Made by a program: the position numbers and the translations under genes | Notes under the pieces: model-generated | Database searches by the model: none | What the model was told of the DNA's origin: nothing | Seen by the model: only the letters and a program-made list of their open reading frames with translations | Assembly (NCBI GenBank): GCA_020064725.1 | Contig: JAGTWJ010000010.1 | Span: 62,001 to 126,000 of the forward strand | Direction of reading: 5' to 3' | DNA: 64,000 bases | DNA from: Drechslerella dactyloides | Lineage: Eukaryota > Ascomycota > Orbiliomycetes > Orbiliales > Orbiliaceae | In this document: positions 34,189 through 45,674 of the stretch, piece after piece | Position numbering within the stretch: the stretch's first letter is position 1 | Layout of the letters: each line of letters opens with the position of its first letter

Positions 34189-37100
34189 CATCTTGAAGTT
34201 CTCACGTATTACGCGTTCAACCACCCGAGGACTTCTCTGTTCCCCTCTTTTCCCTCCTGAAGATCCCATCAAAAGCGAGAGTCACCGCCTAGAGGAGCGG
34301 GATAGCATCATTCTCCTGATCCGGGAGCTGCAGATCGCATCATTCATATGACACGACGACGAGCTTATCGTGTCTCCAGGCGATTATTTGAGTAATCGTC
34401 TCTAGCAGCGGCCACTATCCACATACCTGGAAGCTCGTAATGCTCTGGGTGTATAGCAAGGTAAGCTGCCACATGCTGTTAAGAGTAAGGATGCTGTAAG
34501 TCAGTTGGTTCAGTTCTCGTCCGAAGCCGTATCTGGTGTTTGTCGATTACGTACCGGGCGTAACCCAAATATATCCGTCACACCGAAAGGGACGTATCCG
34601 AGCTTGATTTCAAAAGAACAATAGAGGATAGGCAGCGCCCCGGTTTTAACGACCTACCAGTAAAGCTTGACCTACGTTGGCTATGCTTGTCGTAGGTTGG
34701 CGAAGATCTTGGAGACTTACGGGCAGGGTCCGTCGGCGGCTTCCTAAAATTCCACCCTGACCAAGTCGCCTGCCTAAAGGGGTAGGTGACGTGCTACTCT
34801 AATGATGTGTTGCGATATCACCATTCTTCGTTACGGCAGCGATATCGTTGTCTTGGAGCGGACTGTCAAATGCGCATTTCTGATCGCTATGGCAGGCTGC
34901 GGGGGTGTATCTAGCTCCGAGGCGATTCGGTTGGTCGGTAAGTCTGATCAAGAGAGAGGAAAGTGGAAAGTGAAACACCGCTGGGTGCATATCTATCTAT
35001 GCTCGACTGTCGATTGCGCGCTTCTGGAAGTTATATTAGATTGGCGACAGCGCGCTTACACATGAAACCAGTTTATAATGAGATTGGGTTACGGATCTCA
35101 TCCATCTGTGAAAGTCAAGGGCATGTGACCAGCTTGCAGCTCCAATCCATGCACGGTCTCGGATGCACATCTCCTCGAAGAAAGGAAGCAGGTACAGTCT
35201 CATCGAAACGAGGGCTCAAGCATTTACCCGATAAGCCAAGGTCGTTGGCAATCTTATGCCCGGTTTTGACCACGCCTAGCGAACAGTTCTTTAGGTATAC
35301 AAATTGGGCACTGTGCGAACACCATGGTGACCACTTATTGTGCTGACCCCGAACTCTGAGGCCAACGCCTACCCTTCATTTCCCTTACCTGGAATCTATA
35401 GCACTGGTATCTCTCTTGCAAGTTTGACGTTGGTATACTCTTTGTTTTATCATATTCTTTGCTTTGATTGTACTACGCGGGAGAGAAATGTTTGAAGTCA
35501 CTCATTTAGCCATGGCTTAGTAAGGGCATGGCTCCGATGGTACATAGTGTACACACGCTTCAGATATTCTTTGCTTAAAAGAAGAACGTGATAAAACGGT
35601 CCGAAAAGAGGCAATTGCTGGCGCTAAGGATTTGCTTAGTCAAATAGCATTCTGCAGAAATTAGGACTTTTTGTATGACATACACACCTTGTAATAAGCT
35701 CTATTGAAATCTAGATTATGTTGGTTACTGGAAATAGTTTATTATGTGTTAATTATTCCCCACACTCACTATCACACACTGTTATATATATATAGAATCA
35801 ATCAGACGGCCAGATGTCCAGGCGGAATGCCGGATTGACAGCATGCAGCAGGTAGGTATCAAAATGGGCTGACGGGCTTGTAAGTTGATAAGTTTTTAGG
35901 GAATTAACCTGTAAACCGGCAGACCAGTCTTATAATATAATATGCTGCTGAGTATCTGGTTAGCAGGCGGATAGCTGGTGGGTAGATGGACAAAAGACGA
36001 GCACTCAGATATTGATACGTTAACAAGTATCACCAGCAAAGTCTTTATTTAGGATCGCCCGGGGCAGATACAAATGCAGACGATTACTGCGATGCACGGG
36101 GTGAGGAGCCTAAAAGCGAAAGAAGATCTTATTTATTTACTCATATATGCATACCGCAACGTAGGGGCCGCCACGGGGAAGTATCACGTCTCTTCCACCC
36201 CAGGCCATGGTTGTCCTTAAGGCGTTGTTGGAGACTTGCGATTCGCCCTCAGCCTGAATATTAGCCTTGCGATAATGGCAGCACGTAAGGAGCAGCCTGG
36301 TCGATCTCGACCCAGGAAGCCGCTTTGCCTCTCTCTCCTTCGGCCCGCTGCCGACCGCCGTCCTCAGCCAGGAATATTATTAGCAGAGCAGTTTAGGGTC
36401 GAACTGGGTATGAGATAATCTTAGTCTGCGGGACTATCAAACCATTTCTCTTATAGCATCTGTGGCAATCCTATTGCGGCCGTTCCAGGAGTATTCCAGA
36501 CCTTAGCAACTTTCTCCAGTATACTCTCTTCCATTGATGTTGAGATTGGTATATATAGTCTTTGAAACTTTGAGGCTGCACGTGATGTTTCAGTTTCTCG
36601 AGGGTTTCTTTCTGATAGGCACGATGTTCTGCTATCTTTATGGCGACACCACAGGGTATATATTATCAGATGGACGGAGTCGCAGGCAGCCGCACAATAT
36701 CGATTGAGTATTACACCAGCCATATCGGCAACGACACATAATACTACCATTTTCTTATGAAATATCAAGAGAACGTCCCACCTATCGTGACGGTCAAGTA
36801 TTTCCAGATATCCGACGGCGGTGAATCCGACACCATTGGTGCGCGGTCCGGTACCGGCTTTGTCCAGTGGCCGTTCAATACTCCTGGCTCGATATCCCCG
36901 GGGTAAACATTGAGATTCGACACTAATCCGGGCGCTAATACAATCACACTTGTCCCTTAAGCTTGCGTTTTGACTGCGGATACCGAGCTATGTGAAGCAA
37001 TTCCAAATCACTTTTTTTTTAACCTTGACCCTGCTGTGAGACTGACGCTTCCTTTCTGCATATATCTCGAGAGTATCTAGGCTTGTCTTTCTGTCTCTCC

Positions 37101-37529
37101 AACATCGTTCGTTTTCCCATTATGTTATTCGTTTCTCGAGCGAGGAAATTGCAGATCCAATACGGACTTGGCATCTAATCGAAGCAACGATTTATCCATT
37201 TTTGAGAACGGGTACCTATTTTCTAGGAATTAAGAAACCCACGCATGATGATATCTCATTCATTTTCGCGAAGCTGTAGTTTTATATGGTCGCGTTATCT
37301 TGCTAAAGTACGAGTGCATGTAGCTTGGCTAACTATACACTAAGCTTAGTAGTAGCAAAGGAGCTAAGTTGCGCAATGCAGAGCTATTTTTAGTTAGAGA
37401 TACTACTTTGTACGCGAATTATCTGTAGGAGGTGATATTGATATCGACGAGGCGCATTAAATTGCACCGAATAGCGCTGTGTTGAGAATGCGGACGTGTG
37501 TTGTCCCCGATCTGGAAACTACATTGTAC

Positions 37530-37651
37530 CTGGTCTCGCAGCGCCAAACCAACGAGAGGAACATTGTACCCTCCTTGTCTCTTATTTGCTTGCCAAGTTT
37601 TCGCAGACCCTTCCTTGAGTTGCCACAAGGAAGGGTCTGGTTTACGAGACC
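37530..37651. repeat. Nested inverted repeats with perfect 14-bp hairpin
   Basis: CAGACCCTTCCTTG (37604-37617) and its exact reverse complement (37626-37639) flank an 8-nt loop. Outside it, TGGTCTCG (37530-37537) is mirrored by CGAGACCA (37644-37651). A direct repeat ACATTGTACC occurs at about 37521 and 37561. The layout could be a small MITE-like remnant, but no target-site duplication was established. Confidence 0.55.
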
Positions 37652-38812
37652 ATCTCTGTCCAACTCCCCCGACCTAATGAGCGCTAGCTATCAAGGAAGT
37701 CTTGAGACTACGACCTCATGATCCAGAAAGCGGAGGCTCACAGGGTACAAAGCCTATCTAATTATCCTTCGTACGAGTCACTTTTTTTTGCAAGTCGGGC
37801 ATTGCCTTGCTTAGTCAGTCTCGACACCAGATTAAGTTCGCGGCGAGAGGTTCGGGCCACGCGTTGGTCCGGTGTCGAGACTGTTGCATGGTGCTCACGA
37901 TTCAACGCGCTGAATTCACGCTTCTCGAACATATTTCCGCTGGCCCAGGCTTTCTCTCCTTCCCCTCAGTCCGATATGCTTTCACTGGACCCATCAATTT
38001 TGTCGCTGGGCAGAGGGTTCGGCCCCATTTATTGCGAAGAGATAGCGCCGGGAATGATAACTAATTGGGCAATAATTTTCGCAATAGAAGTCTTCCGACC
38101 AGGGCAAGCTTGCAAACACCTCGGATAAAAGGATGAATATGGTGGGATCTGAAGTGATTTCTGGGACATCGTCACGAGAACCCTCGAGGGAAGCGGAGTG
38201 CCTGCATGGCCGCACTATCATGACAGCCGCTGTGATTTCGAATAGCTCTCATAATAAGGAGGTCTATATCATACGCTTGTTTTCGGGCTTATAATAGAAC
38301 CTCCGCCAGTAACATTGCTCGTGTCACCTTGTCGCGCAGCGGACATACCGGCGCACACGCATTCGCTTGTCCAACGGGAGTGGCTTGCAGCGAGCAAACA
38401 AGCTTCCGACAGGTCGAAGCCACCAGTTGTAAGGCGCCGGCGACCGATGACGTTCCGAGAACCTCGTCCTCGCTTCCCCAGAATATTCCTCGAGGTTTCT
38501 CGCTACCACTGCACGAGGACCGCCCACCCCACTACCGTTACATCACAAGTTGCCCGAAGCGTGGAGAAGCTGCCTCCGAGCAACCCTGCTGGCGCATTTT
38601 CGAGCTTCAGGCAGCCATCCCACCGTTTCGTTGTTGCGCCCTCCCGAATTCAACCACCTGTCGATCCAAAAGTAACCTCTAGTTTTGCCGGCTGAGGTGA
38701 TACATATGATGAATCTTCGTATCTCTACCCAGTGGGCGATATAAGATATGCACAAAGATGTCTATTTGTACATCCGTGACGATAGCCGTCGCTGACAGCT
38801 TTCTGCGTTAGC

Positions 38813-38892
38813 ACTCGCGCAGGGATTGAACCCAGAACCATGCACCAAAAGCATGGGACGGGCTTGGTGCCCTGTTAAACTATCAGGGTTCT
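38813..38892 (-). pseudogene. tRNA-like sequence, probably a degenerate tRNA
   Basis: On the minus strand, an A-box-like TAGTTTAACAGG (38871-38882) precedes a perfect six-pair stem with a seven-base loop TTTTGGT (38838-38856), which reads as anticodon TTG (Gln) with T33 and purine 37. Then comes a B-box-like GGGTTCAATCCC (38822-38833). However, I could not pair an acceptor stem, the D region is too long and the T stem has a mismatch. A tRNA pseudogene or tRNA-derived SINE fragment fits better than a functional tRNA. Confidence 0.35.
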
Positions 38893-38951
38893 TTCGTGCG
38901 ACAACTGCTGGTTATTGGGAACTCCCCCATGGGGAATCATGCGGAGATCGT

Positions 38952-38959
38952 TATAAATA
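38952..38959 (+). promoter_or_regulatory. TATA box of hexose transporter
   Basis: TATAAATA about 155 bp upstream of the ATG at 39114. Confidence 0.45.
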
Positions 38960-39113
38960 ATGGATGAAGGGACCTTCCAAGATGCGATTTTACCGAATCC
39001 TCGACGGCTAGTCGAATTTTCACGTCAAAAAAGCTTTGCGATCGGTTGGCGAGACTTTCTTCCACAGTCAACGTGGATCTCATCGATACCAATAAACGCC
39101 TCAAGCATTCACG

Positions 39114-40922
39114 ATGTGGCAAATCTACAATGGTAAGTGGCCATGCAGTGTTTTACGTGGAAATTCAGGCGCTTCTAACCAGCGAGTTGCAGTATATGTT
39201 ATTTGTCTTATCGCCTCGATAGGCGGCGGGCTTTTCGGCTTCGATATCAGGTCAGGATACGCGACTACCTTAGTTATCATGTACGCTGCAGCTGTGCTGA
39301 CAGCGTCACAGTTCTATGTCTGGTGTGCTGGGCACACAAGCATATATCAGATACTTCGACAATCCGTTGGGTTACAGAGTGAGCCTCCTAATGCTTGGTC
39401 CGCATATCAAGAGCGCAAGGAACAGTCGCTGAACTCATAAACAGCAAGGAGGAATAAGCTGTGCTATGCCAGCAGGCTCTTTCGCCGGTTCCGCAGCTTC
39501 ATCATTCATAGCCGATCGATTTTCACGGAAGGCATGTCTCCAGGCGGCATGCATTGTCTGGACCCTGGGTGCCATGTAAGATTCCAACGTTTACTGTATA
39601 TCTCGGGGAGTACTGAAGCTAATTTATCTTCAAATAGTATTCAAGCCGCTTCCATCAATGTCGGTATGCTCATCGGAGGCCGTATCATTGCCGGCTTCTC
39701 CGTCGGCATGGCCTCATCGATAGTTCCCGTCTATCAATCGGAGATCGCACCCAAGGAGATCCGTGGCCGCGTGGTATCTTTACAGCAATGGGCAATTACC
39801 TGGGGTATCTTGATTCAATATTTCATCCAATACGGTGCATCCTTTGTGTGCGGCGGCGCTAAAAACCCGGACCAATGCACGTCCGCATTCAGAATCCCGT
39901 GGGCGGTTCAGATTTTCCCAGCTGTGATTTTGTTCGTCATGCTTTTCTTCTGTCCGTACTCTCCACGCTGGCTCGCCTCCCGAGACCGATGGGAAGAGGC
40001 GCGAAAGGTCCTGGCTGAGCTGCATGGCAAGGGTGACCTTAACAATGTCAAAGTTGCCGCGGAATTTATCGAAATCGAGGAAGCCATCCGCTTCGAGCAC
40101 GAACAGCAGACTACCTCCTGGGAGGACCTGATGGCGCCCAAGATCCGCAAGAGAGTCTTCCTCGGAATTGCCATCCAAGCCTGGTCCCAGTTGACTGGCA
40201 TGAACGTCTTGATGTACTACATTGTCTACGTCTTCCAAGGAGCAGGCATCACCGACCCTCTCCTCCCTGCGTCGATCCAATACGTGATTAACGTCTTGCT
40301 CACTCTACCTGCAATCCTGTTCATCGACAAAGTTGGACGCCGGCCACTTCTTCTCGGTGGCTCATTTTTCATGATGACCTTCCTGTTCATCACAGGGTCC
40401 GTCCAGGCCGTCTACGGACAGCCAAACAACGACCCGGACTCCCCCACGACATGGGTAATGGTCAACCACGATACGCAAGCTCGTGTCGTGATCGCCTGCT
40501 CATACCTCTTCGTCGCGACTTTCGCGACAACATGGGGCCCTTGCTCCTGGACCTACCCGGCCGAGATTTTTCCGATGCGTGTTCGGGCCAAGGCTGTCTC
40601 TTTGGCCACCATGTCGAACTGGCTGTGGAACTGTGTGCTTGCATTCGCTGTACCACCATTGCTGCGCTCGATCAATTGGAAGATGTACTTTATATTCGCA
40701 TCGTTTAACGGTGCGGCGCTTATCCACATGTTCTTCACTGCTGAGGAAACGAAAGGGAAAACTTTAGAGGAGATGGATGATGTTTTCGCCGGAAGCTGGT
40801 GGAAAGCTTGGCAGAAGAAGGATACGACCAGTCGATTGGACCGAGAGATTGCCGAGATTAAGGGCGAGAAGGCAGAAATGACAGAACATGAGGAACATGC
40901 TCCGGCTAATCCGACACAATGA
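39114..40922 (+). CDS. MFS hexose-transporter-type sugar transporter
   Basis: Five exons: 39114-39132, 39193-39250, 39312-39378, 39445-39575 and 39638-40922, giving 519 residues. The short early exons rebuild the standard N-terminus: IASIGGGLFGFDISSMSGVLGTQAYIRYF and QGGISCAMPAGSFAGS. Further signatures are GGRIIAGFSVG, PVYQSEIAPKEIRGR, YSPRWLASRDR, QAWSQLTGMNVLMYY, DKVGRRPLL, GPCSWTYPAEIFPMRVRAKA and ETKGKTLEEMDDVF. Twelve helices with the QLTGMN and PAEIFP motifs place it in the fungal glucose/hexose (SP) family at the plasma membrane. The C-terminal tail is charged (EIKGEKAEMTEHEEH). It is a different subfamily from the transporter at 29138. Substrate and affinity cannot be assigned. Confidence 0.92.
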
Positions 40923-41745
40923 ATACGGGATGAATTACCTTTGATTTGTATGTACAATTAATTGATGGCTGCGTATGAATCCAGCTAGTTCGGAGAGTGC
41001 TCTTATTTCTACGACACCAAAATAGTAATTGGTCATTAAAATGTCAAGTTGTATTTAACCGACACCTCAGAGACGTTGCGACACACAGGCGGTACGCGTA
41101 TACACCTGTCAATTAATGGAATACAGAAGCTTATGAATGAGAGCTAGAGATGTATTCGCGGGTTCCCAACGGGCTCTTTCGCTATGCGTTATACACAAAG
41201 ATATATATCTCATTGCATCGTGACGTCATTATTGGCGCGCGGATGAAGCTGATGTATAGTTTCACCGCTCAGGAGTCAGAAATTAAGAACATATGTTTAG
41301 ATCGAACAGCACAAAATCTGCGCGAGATCTCGAGAAGGTTTTCGCAAAATTCTAGAAACTCAACATGGTGGCGCTAATGGCATATGAGTTCCTCCCACAG
41401 TGTTGCAACAGAGCATATATATCACACACTCAGTATATCCATCGACGAGGCACAACCTTAAGCATTTTTGTCGCTTCCTCAAGTCCCCCTGCAAGTTATA
41501 TCATGCAGCACATCATGTGAAGCAGACCGAGATGAATTTCTGGTCCTCTTGTAGAGTTGCTGCTGACAACGACGAGCGAACTTTCCTCTCAAGTGATCAA
41601 TGTAGTGCATTCCAGCTCAAAGATACTCAGGAAAGTCCGATGCATATGTCATTACTCATTAATTTTATACCAATTACTCAAGTTCAGTTGGGGATGGGTC
41701 CCGGGTCACCATTTCATGCCTCTCACTTCATAACATGCAGCTGAG
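40923..41745. other. Intergenic between tandem genes
   Basis: Holds the hexose transporter 3' end and the E2-like gene promoter. No gene or regulatory motif recognised; short frames at 41150-41744 have no family features. Confidence 0.5.
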
Positions 41746-44625
41746 ATGGAAAATTACACCCATGCAAATAAACGGCAGCGCCGCGACCGCCGAAAGGTCC
41801 AAGGTTTGGCGATGCTTGAGCTACCAAATCTTCCAACAGCCTCTGATCCGGGCTTTGAGTTCAACTCCTCATCTTCTCAGCACCAACGCTCCTTCTTCGA
41901 ACCCAACCCTTCCGTCTTCTCGCGCTATAACACCCGTTCTAAGACTGCATCTGACCCTCAACCATTCTCATTCAAGGCCTCTAAGGGAGTCCCGGTGCCC
42001 GATCATGCCATGGCAGATCGCTTCATGTACAAACCTGGTCGCTTCTACAGCGCACCTAGCCATCAGGGTGAGTATCAAGGCGTCCATGGCCACGCCCGGC
42101 TGAACACAAAGCTAATGTGTTGGCAGCAGCAAGTCTAGCGACACCACGGAAAGTCTCCAGGACAATCCAACCACCAGGCCAGGCGGAGCTCGCGTGCGTG
42201 AAAGAGTATCTCTGCGAGGTAGTTACTGGGAGAGCCTCTTCTAGACTGAGATGCCCGCATCTACCCGTCATCCTCTCAATGATATTTGCTGCCATCAGAG
42301 CCGATGATCACAAGATAGGTGTCAGCTACACGCAGGGAAATACCATCTGCGTCGCCGAGTGTAGCGAATGCGAGGGCGGGATCTGCCTTGGCTGCGGCAG
42401 AAAGATCATTGTCCAGACCTGGGGTGAACCTACCGTTGATACCGTCAACCAATCTATGCATAAGTGTACGGAATCTCATCTGATCTCCATCATCTTGGTG
42501 CTCGCAAAGCTGGATGTCCGCTGGAGACTGCAAAATTACCGTTCGCCCAGTCAGCAGACTCCCCTGCAAACGGCCTGGTTTCCGGACGAAGATTTGGAAA
42601 TTTTGGAAGGCCTCGCAGGACGAGCTTGGAAAGCAGGTGTAGGTTACGGCACGGGAGAACCAGCGCTTTCGCACAACAAGTCGAAGATCCCCGGCCAGAC
42701 GAAGCAGGAAGCCAACAAGAAACTCAACGACAGCAAGCCGAAATTAAATGACAGAAGGCAATTCGCGGATCTATTAACCAGACTAGCTGAACTCTTGCAA
42801 GACAAGGCTGGCCACAACGCAGTTTCAGGCCTAATCATAGAGAAAGGGAATATTGTCGCCTCTTTCATGAAGGTCAGCTACCTCCCTGAGCTCATCCGCA
42901 GTCTAGTCCTGGAAGAATCTCTTATAAGTATCGAGGAGAATGGTAACCGCGAGGTGTACAGCAGTTGTTTACTGCTGTTCCGCATTTTCGCCGACTATGA
43001 GTCGCTCTTCGACATCCTAGTCAGCGCACTACCAGCGAAGGAGTCTTCTCCCGGTATCGCAGGCATGGTTGATTCACATAAATGGTTGGCCCCGAGTCTC
43101 AAGGGAATGCTTACTCGGAAAGAGCTGGCGAGTATGAAGAAAACTGAAGATGTTGACTTTACCTTCGTGATCGGCCTGGGTGGCATCACACAGTCAATTC
43201 TTCGATCTTTCGACACACTGGTAACTCAGTGCAAGGCCTGCTTGTCAAATGCTTCTCGTGTGGTCACTTTCAGAACTGATCAAGAGGTTGATGATCTTAT
43301 CGAGTTTTGTACCAATGTCGAAGCGACCTCCATCAAGCTCAACCAAGCAGCGGATAACCGGGAGCTGAAGAAGGCAAAATCTCGTGTGGTATCGACCGCC
43401 TCAACAAATTCTCACTTGGCTTCCCTTTCACCGGAAATACTCGCCCATCCTTTGTTTGCACGATCGAACATTGGTGCCTCGACCTCTCGTTCCACAGAGC
43501 CTCTGGATATTCCTAGGGACATCCAGCTTGAATGCCGGGAAGCTTTGGCCAGTCATCTGCAATTCAAATTCTCGTCGGCTGTCGTGGACACCCATTGTCG
43601 AGCGCAGCTGCACGACGGCATTGGCACCGTAGCATATAAAAAGTTACATGGAATTGGCGTTAACGCTCCCGCACCGTCCAACCCGGGCCGAATGAAGCAC
43701 CTTATCAAGGATCTCTCTGTTCTGTCGACCGCGTTGCCTGAGGGGGTCTTTGTCAGAGTGCAGGAGGATCGCCCAGATCTCTTCAAGGCGCTTATCGTCG
43801 GCGCGGGTTCGACACCCTATCACTTAGGCTTATACGAATTTGATTTTACTATTCCTCAGAGTTACCCTACTGAGCCGCCCTTGGTCACCTTTAAGACCAC
43901 TGGTGGCGGCGTGGTAAGATTCAATCCGAATCTCTACGCAAATGGAATGGGTATAAATACCCCCGCGACTACCTCGTACCTCGGAGTCCTATGCTGACCG
44001 ACTTAATTCTTCTAGTTTGTCTCTCTATCTTAGGCACCTGGCCCGGTGGTACCGACTCCGAGGAATGGCAGCCTGGAAAGTCAACTCTTCTGCAAATTCT
44101 CGTCTCCATCCAAGCCTTAGTTCTATGCAGCGAACCGTACTACAATGAACCGGGCTTTGATGCGATTCCCGACTCTGACGCATCCAAGCTCTACAACGAG
44201 CAAGTTCAACTAAACAGCATTCGTACCGCCATGATCGATTGGCTCGGGTATAAGGGGATCTGGGAGGTATGCAGGAGAGATAGCTAATTCTATCGAGATT
44301 ATTTGCTGACGTAATATCCAATCTGTAGGATGTAGTCCACGCGCACTTCCTCGCCAATACCGCTGCAGTCCTCTCGAAAACTCTGGAGTTCGTCGCTGAG
44401 GCAAATGAAATGGACTCGGCTCAGCACGCGCGCCTATGGGGATGGGGTGATGTCGACGTCCCGACCGTTCAGCCCTACGGGCATCTTTCCGACGCCGAAG
44501 GGCCTACGACGTTCCGTAAAACCATGCAGAATACGCGAAACGACCTCGAGACAAAGCTAAAGGAGAAGCTGCCAGGCTTTTTGAGAGCTGGGCTCTGGCG
44601 AGAGAAGACGGAGGCGCAGACTTGA
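41746..44625 (+). CDS. Large UBE2O/BIRC6-like E2 ubiquitin-conjugating protein
   Basis: Four exons: 41746-42067, 42127-43950, 44016-44266 and 44329-44625, giving 897 residues. The C-terminal UBC domain begins near residue 629 (RMKHLIKDLSVL) and shows SYPTEPPLVTFKTTGGG, FNPNLYANG in the HPN position, then the active-site Cys (about 717) in VCLSILGTWPG, then STLLQILVSIQALVL and EPYYNEPGF. This Gly-rich loop and LGTWPG wording match the large E2s UBE2O and BIRC6. The N-terminal 620 residues contain a Ser-rich start and a CSECEGGICLGCG cluster with later Cys/His (about 180-220), which could bind zinc. The rest is helical with no domain I recognise. It should form a thioester with ubiquitin; targets are unknown. 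Splicing between FNPN and the Cys is strongly supported by the rebuilt motif. Confidence 0.9.
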
Positions 44626-45674
44626 GAAAGCAACTTAGTGTGTTCTATATCACTAGCTATTTCTTCCTTTCTTCCTCTATTTGCTTTTGTTTCTGGTCAT
44701 CAGCTTCGTTATTAACCCTGTAGTTAAGCTTTCGCGTGCTTATGGTGAAGAACGGAGGCGAGTGTACGAAATTTGCACCTGAGTTAAAAGCAGTATCGGT
44801 ACATTAATGACGGAGTTGACTTTAGTGTCCTGGGGCGCAAATGCTATCCAGCGTCCGGTATAGCCATCCGATATCCTAGTCTTGGCAATTTATGCACATA
44901 GATCCATCGCTCTTAGCATACAGCAAATTCACCTTGATATGCTCGTAGATCTGTAAGTAAATATCTTGCTCATTAATATTCGGAAAGCCACGCGGACAAC
45001 TGGACACGAACTATAACCCGCAACCGGAAATGCAACAAACTCTAATTACCACCAGCCACTCTGTAGCTGCGCACTGTTCTCTCTGTAGCTGCACACTGTT
45101 GACCAGCTTTGACAGACGATATTCATGTTGCGACTCTCGCTCCGGCAAGGCGATTTTGATTGGGCGCAATTCACAAAGAAATTATGCAAACCTTCCTAGT
45201 GTACGACGAATTTCCGATTTTGGACTCCTAATCTGGGTCGGTTTAATTTATAGACTGTAAATTTTGTATATAGAAGCCTTTCATTGGGTATCGTATGCAT
45301 GCCTGCAAGATAGAAATATAATAGATACATTCTGGTATGACAGGGTATGACACCCAGTTTTGGTATGTTATACGTACACGAGCTTGGTTTTGATATCAGA
45401 TGAAGCAAAAAAATAAAAATCAAATCAAATGGTACATGGGTATCTCATTCGAGGGGTATCTTTGTTTCGCAGCGCACCAGCTACTACAACCTACCCAGAG
45501 GCGTAGATAAATCAAGGAGAGACAGTGAAGATTCAAAAGAAAGGTACAAAGTGGTATCTTGTTACAGAATATTTCAAGGTGGCAATCGTTCAAGATTGTG
45601 AATGTTTTGCCCATTTGCATGATTGTAGCGCGCAGGACGTGCCGCCCCAGGTGCTACGGCTGCTGTTGTTGCCA
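44626..45674. other. Intergenic between convergent genes
   Basis: Contains the 3' ends of the E2-like and pepsin-like genes. A near-perfect direct repeat CTCTGTAGCTGC(G/A)CACTGTT occurs twice at about 45059-45103. Short frames show no recognisable content. Confidence 0.55.

Larger units (their letters stand above)
34085..39113. other. Five-kilobase region without a convincing gene
   Basis: The left end holds the sedolisin promoter. From 34800 to 38700 only short frames occur, often overlapping on both strands (34802-35346, 37718-38128, 38315-38695), none with family signatures. The part 35400-36130 is AT-rich. A perfect hairpin (37604-37639) and a tRNA-like sequence (38813-38892) are listed separately. 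The right end is the promoter of the hexose transporter. Confidence 0.5.

Noticed and set aside
34802..35346. Plus-strand frames as a gene
   Set aside because: Two overlapping frames without domains, signal peptide or credible splice joins.
39780..40280. Minus-strand frame within the hexose transporter
   Set aside because: Antisense shadow of a well-supported transporter exon.
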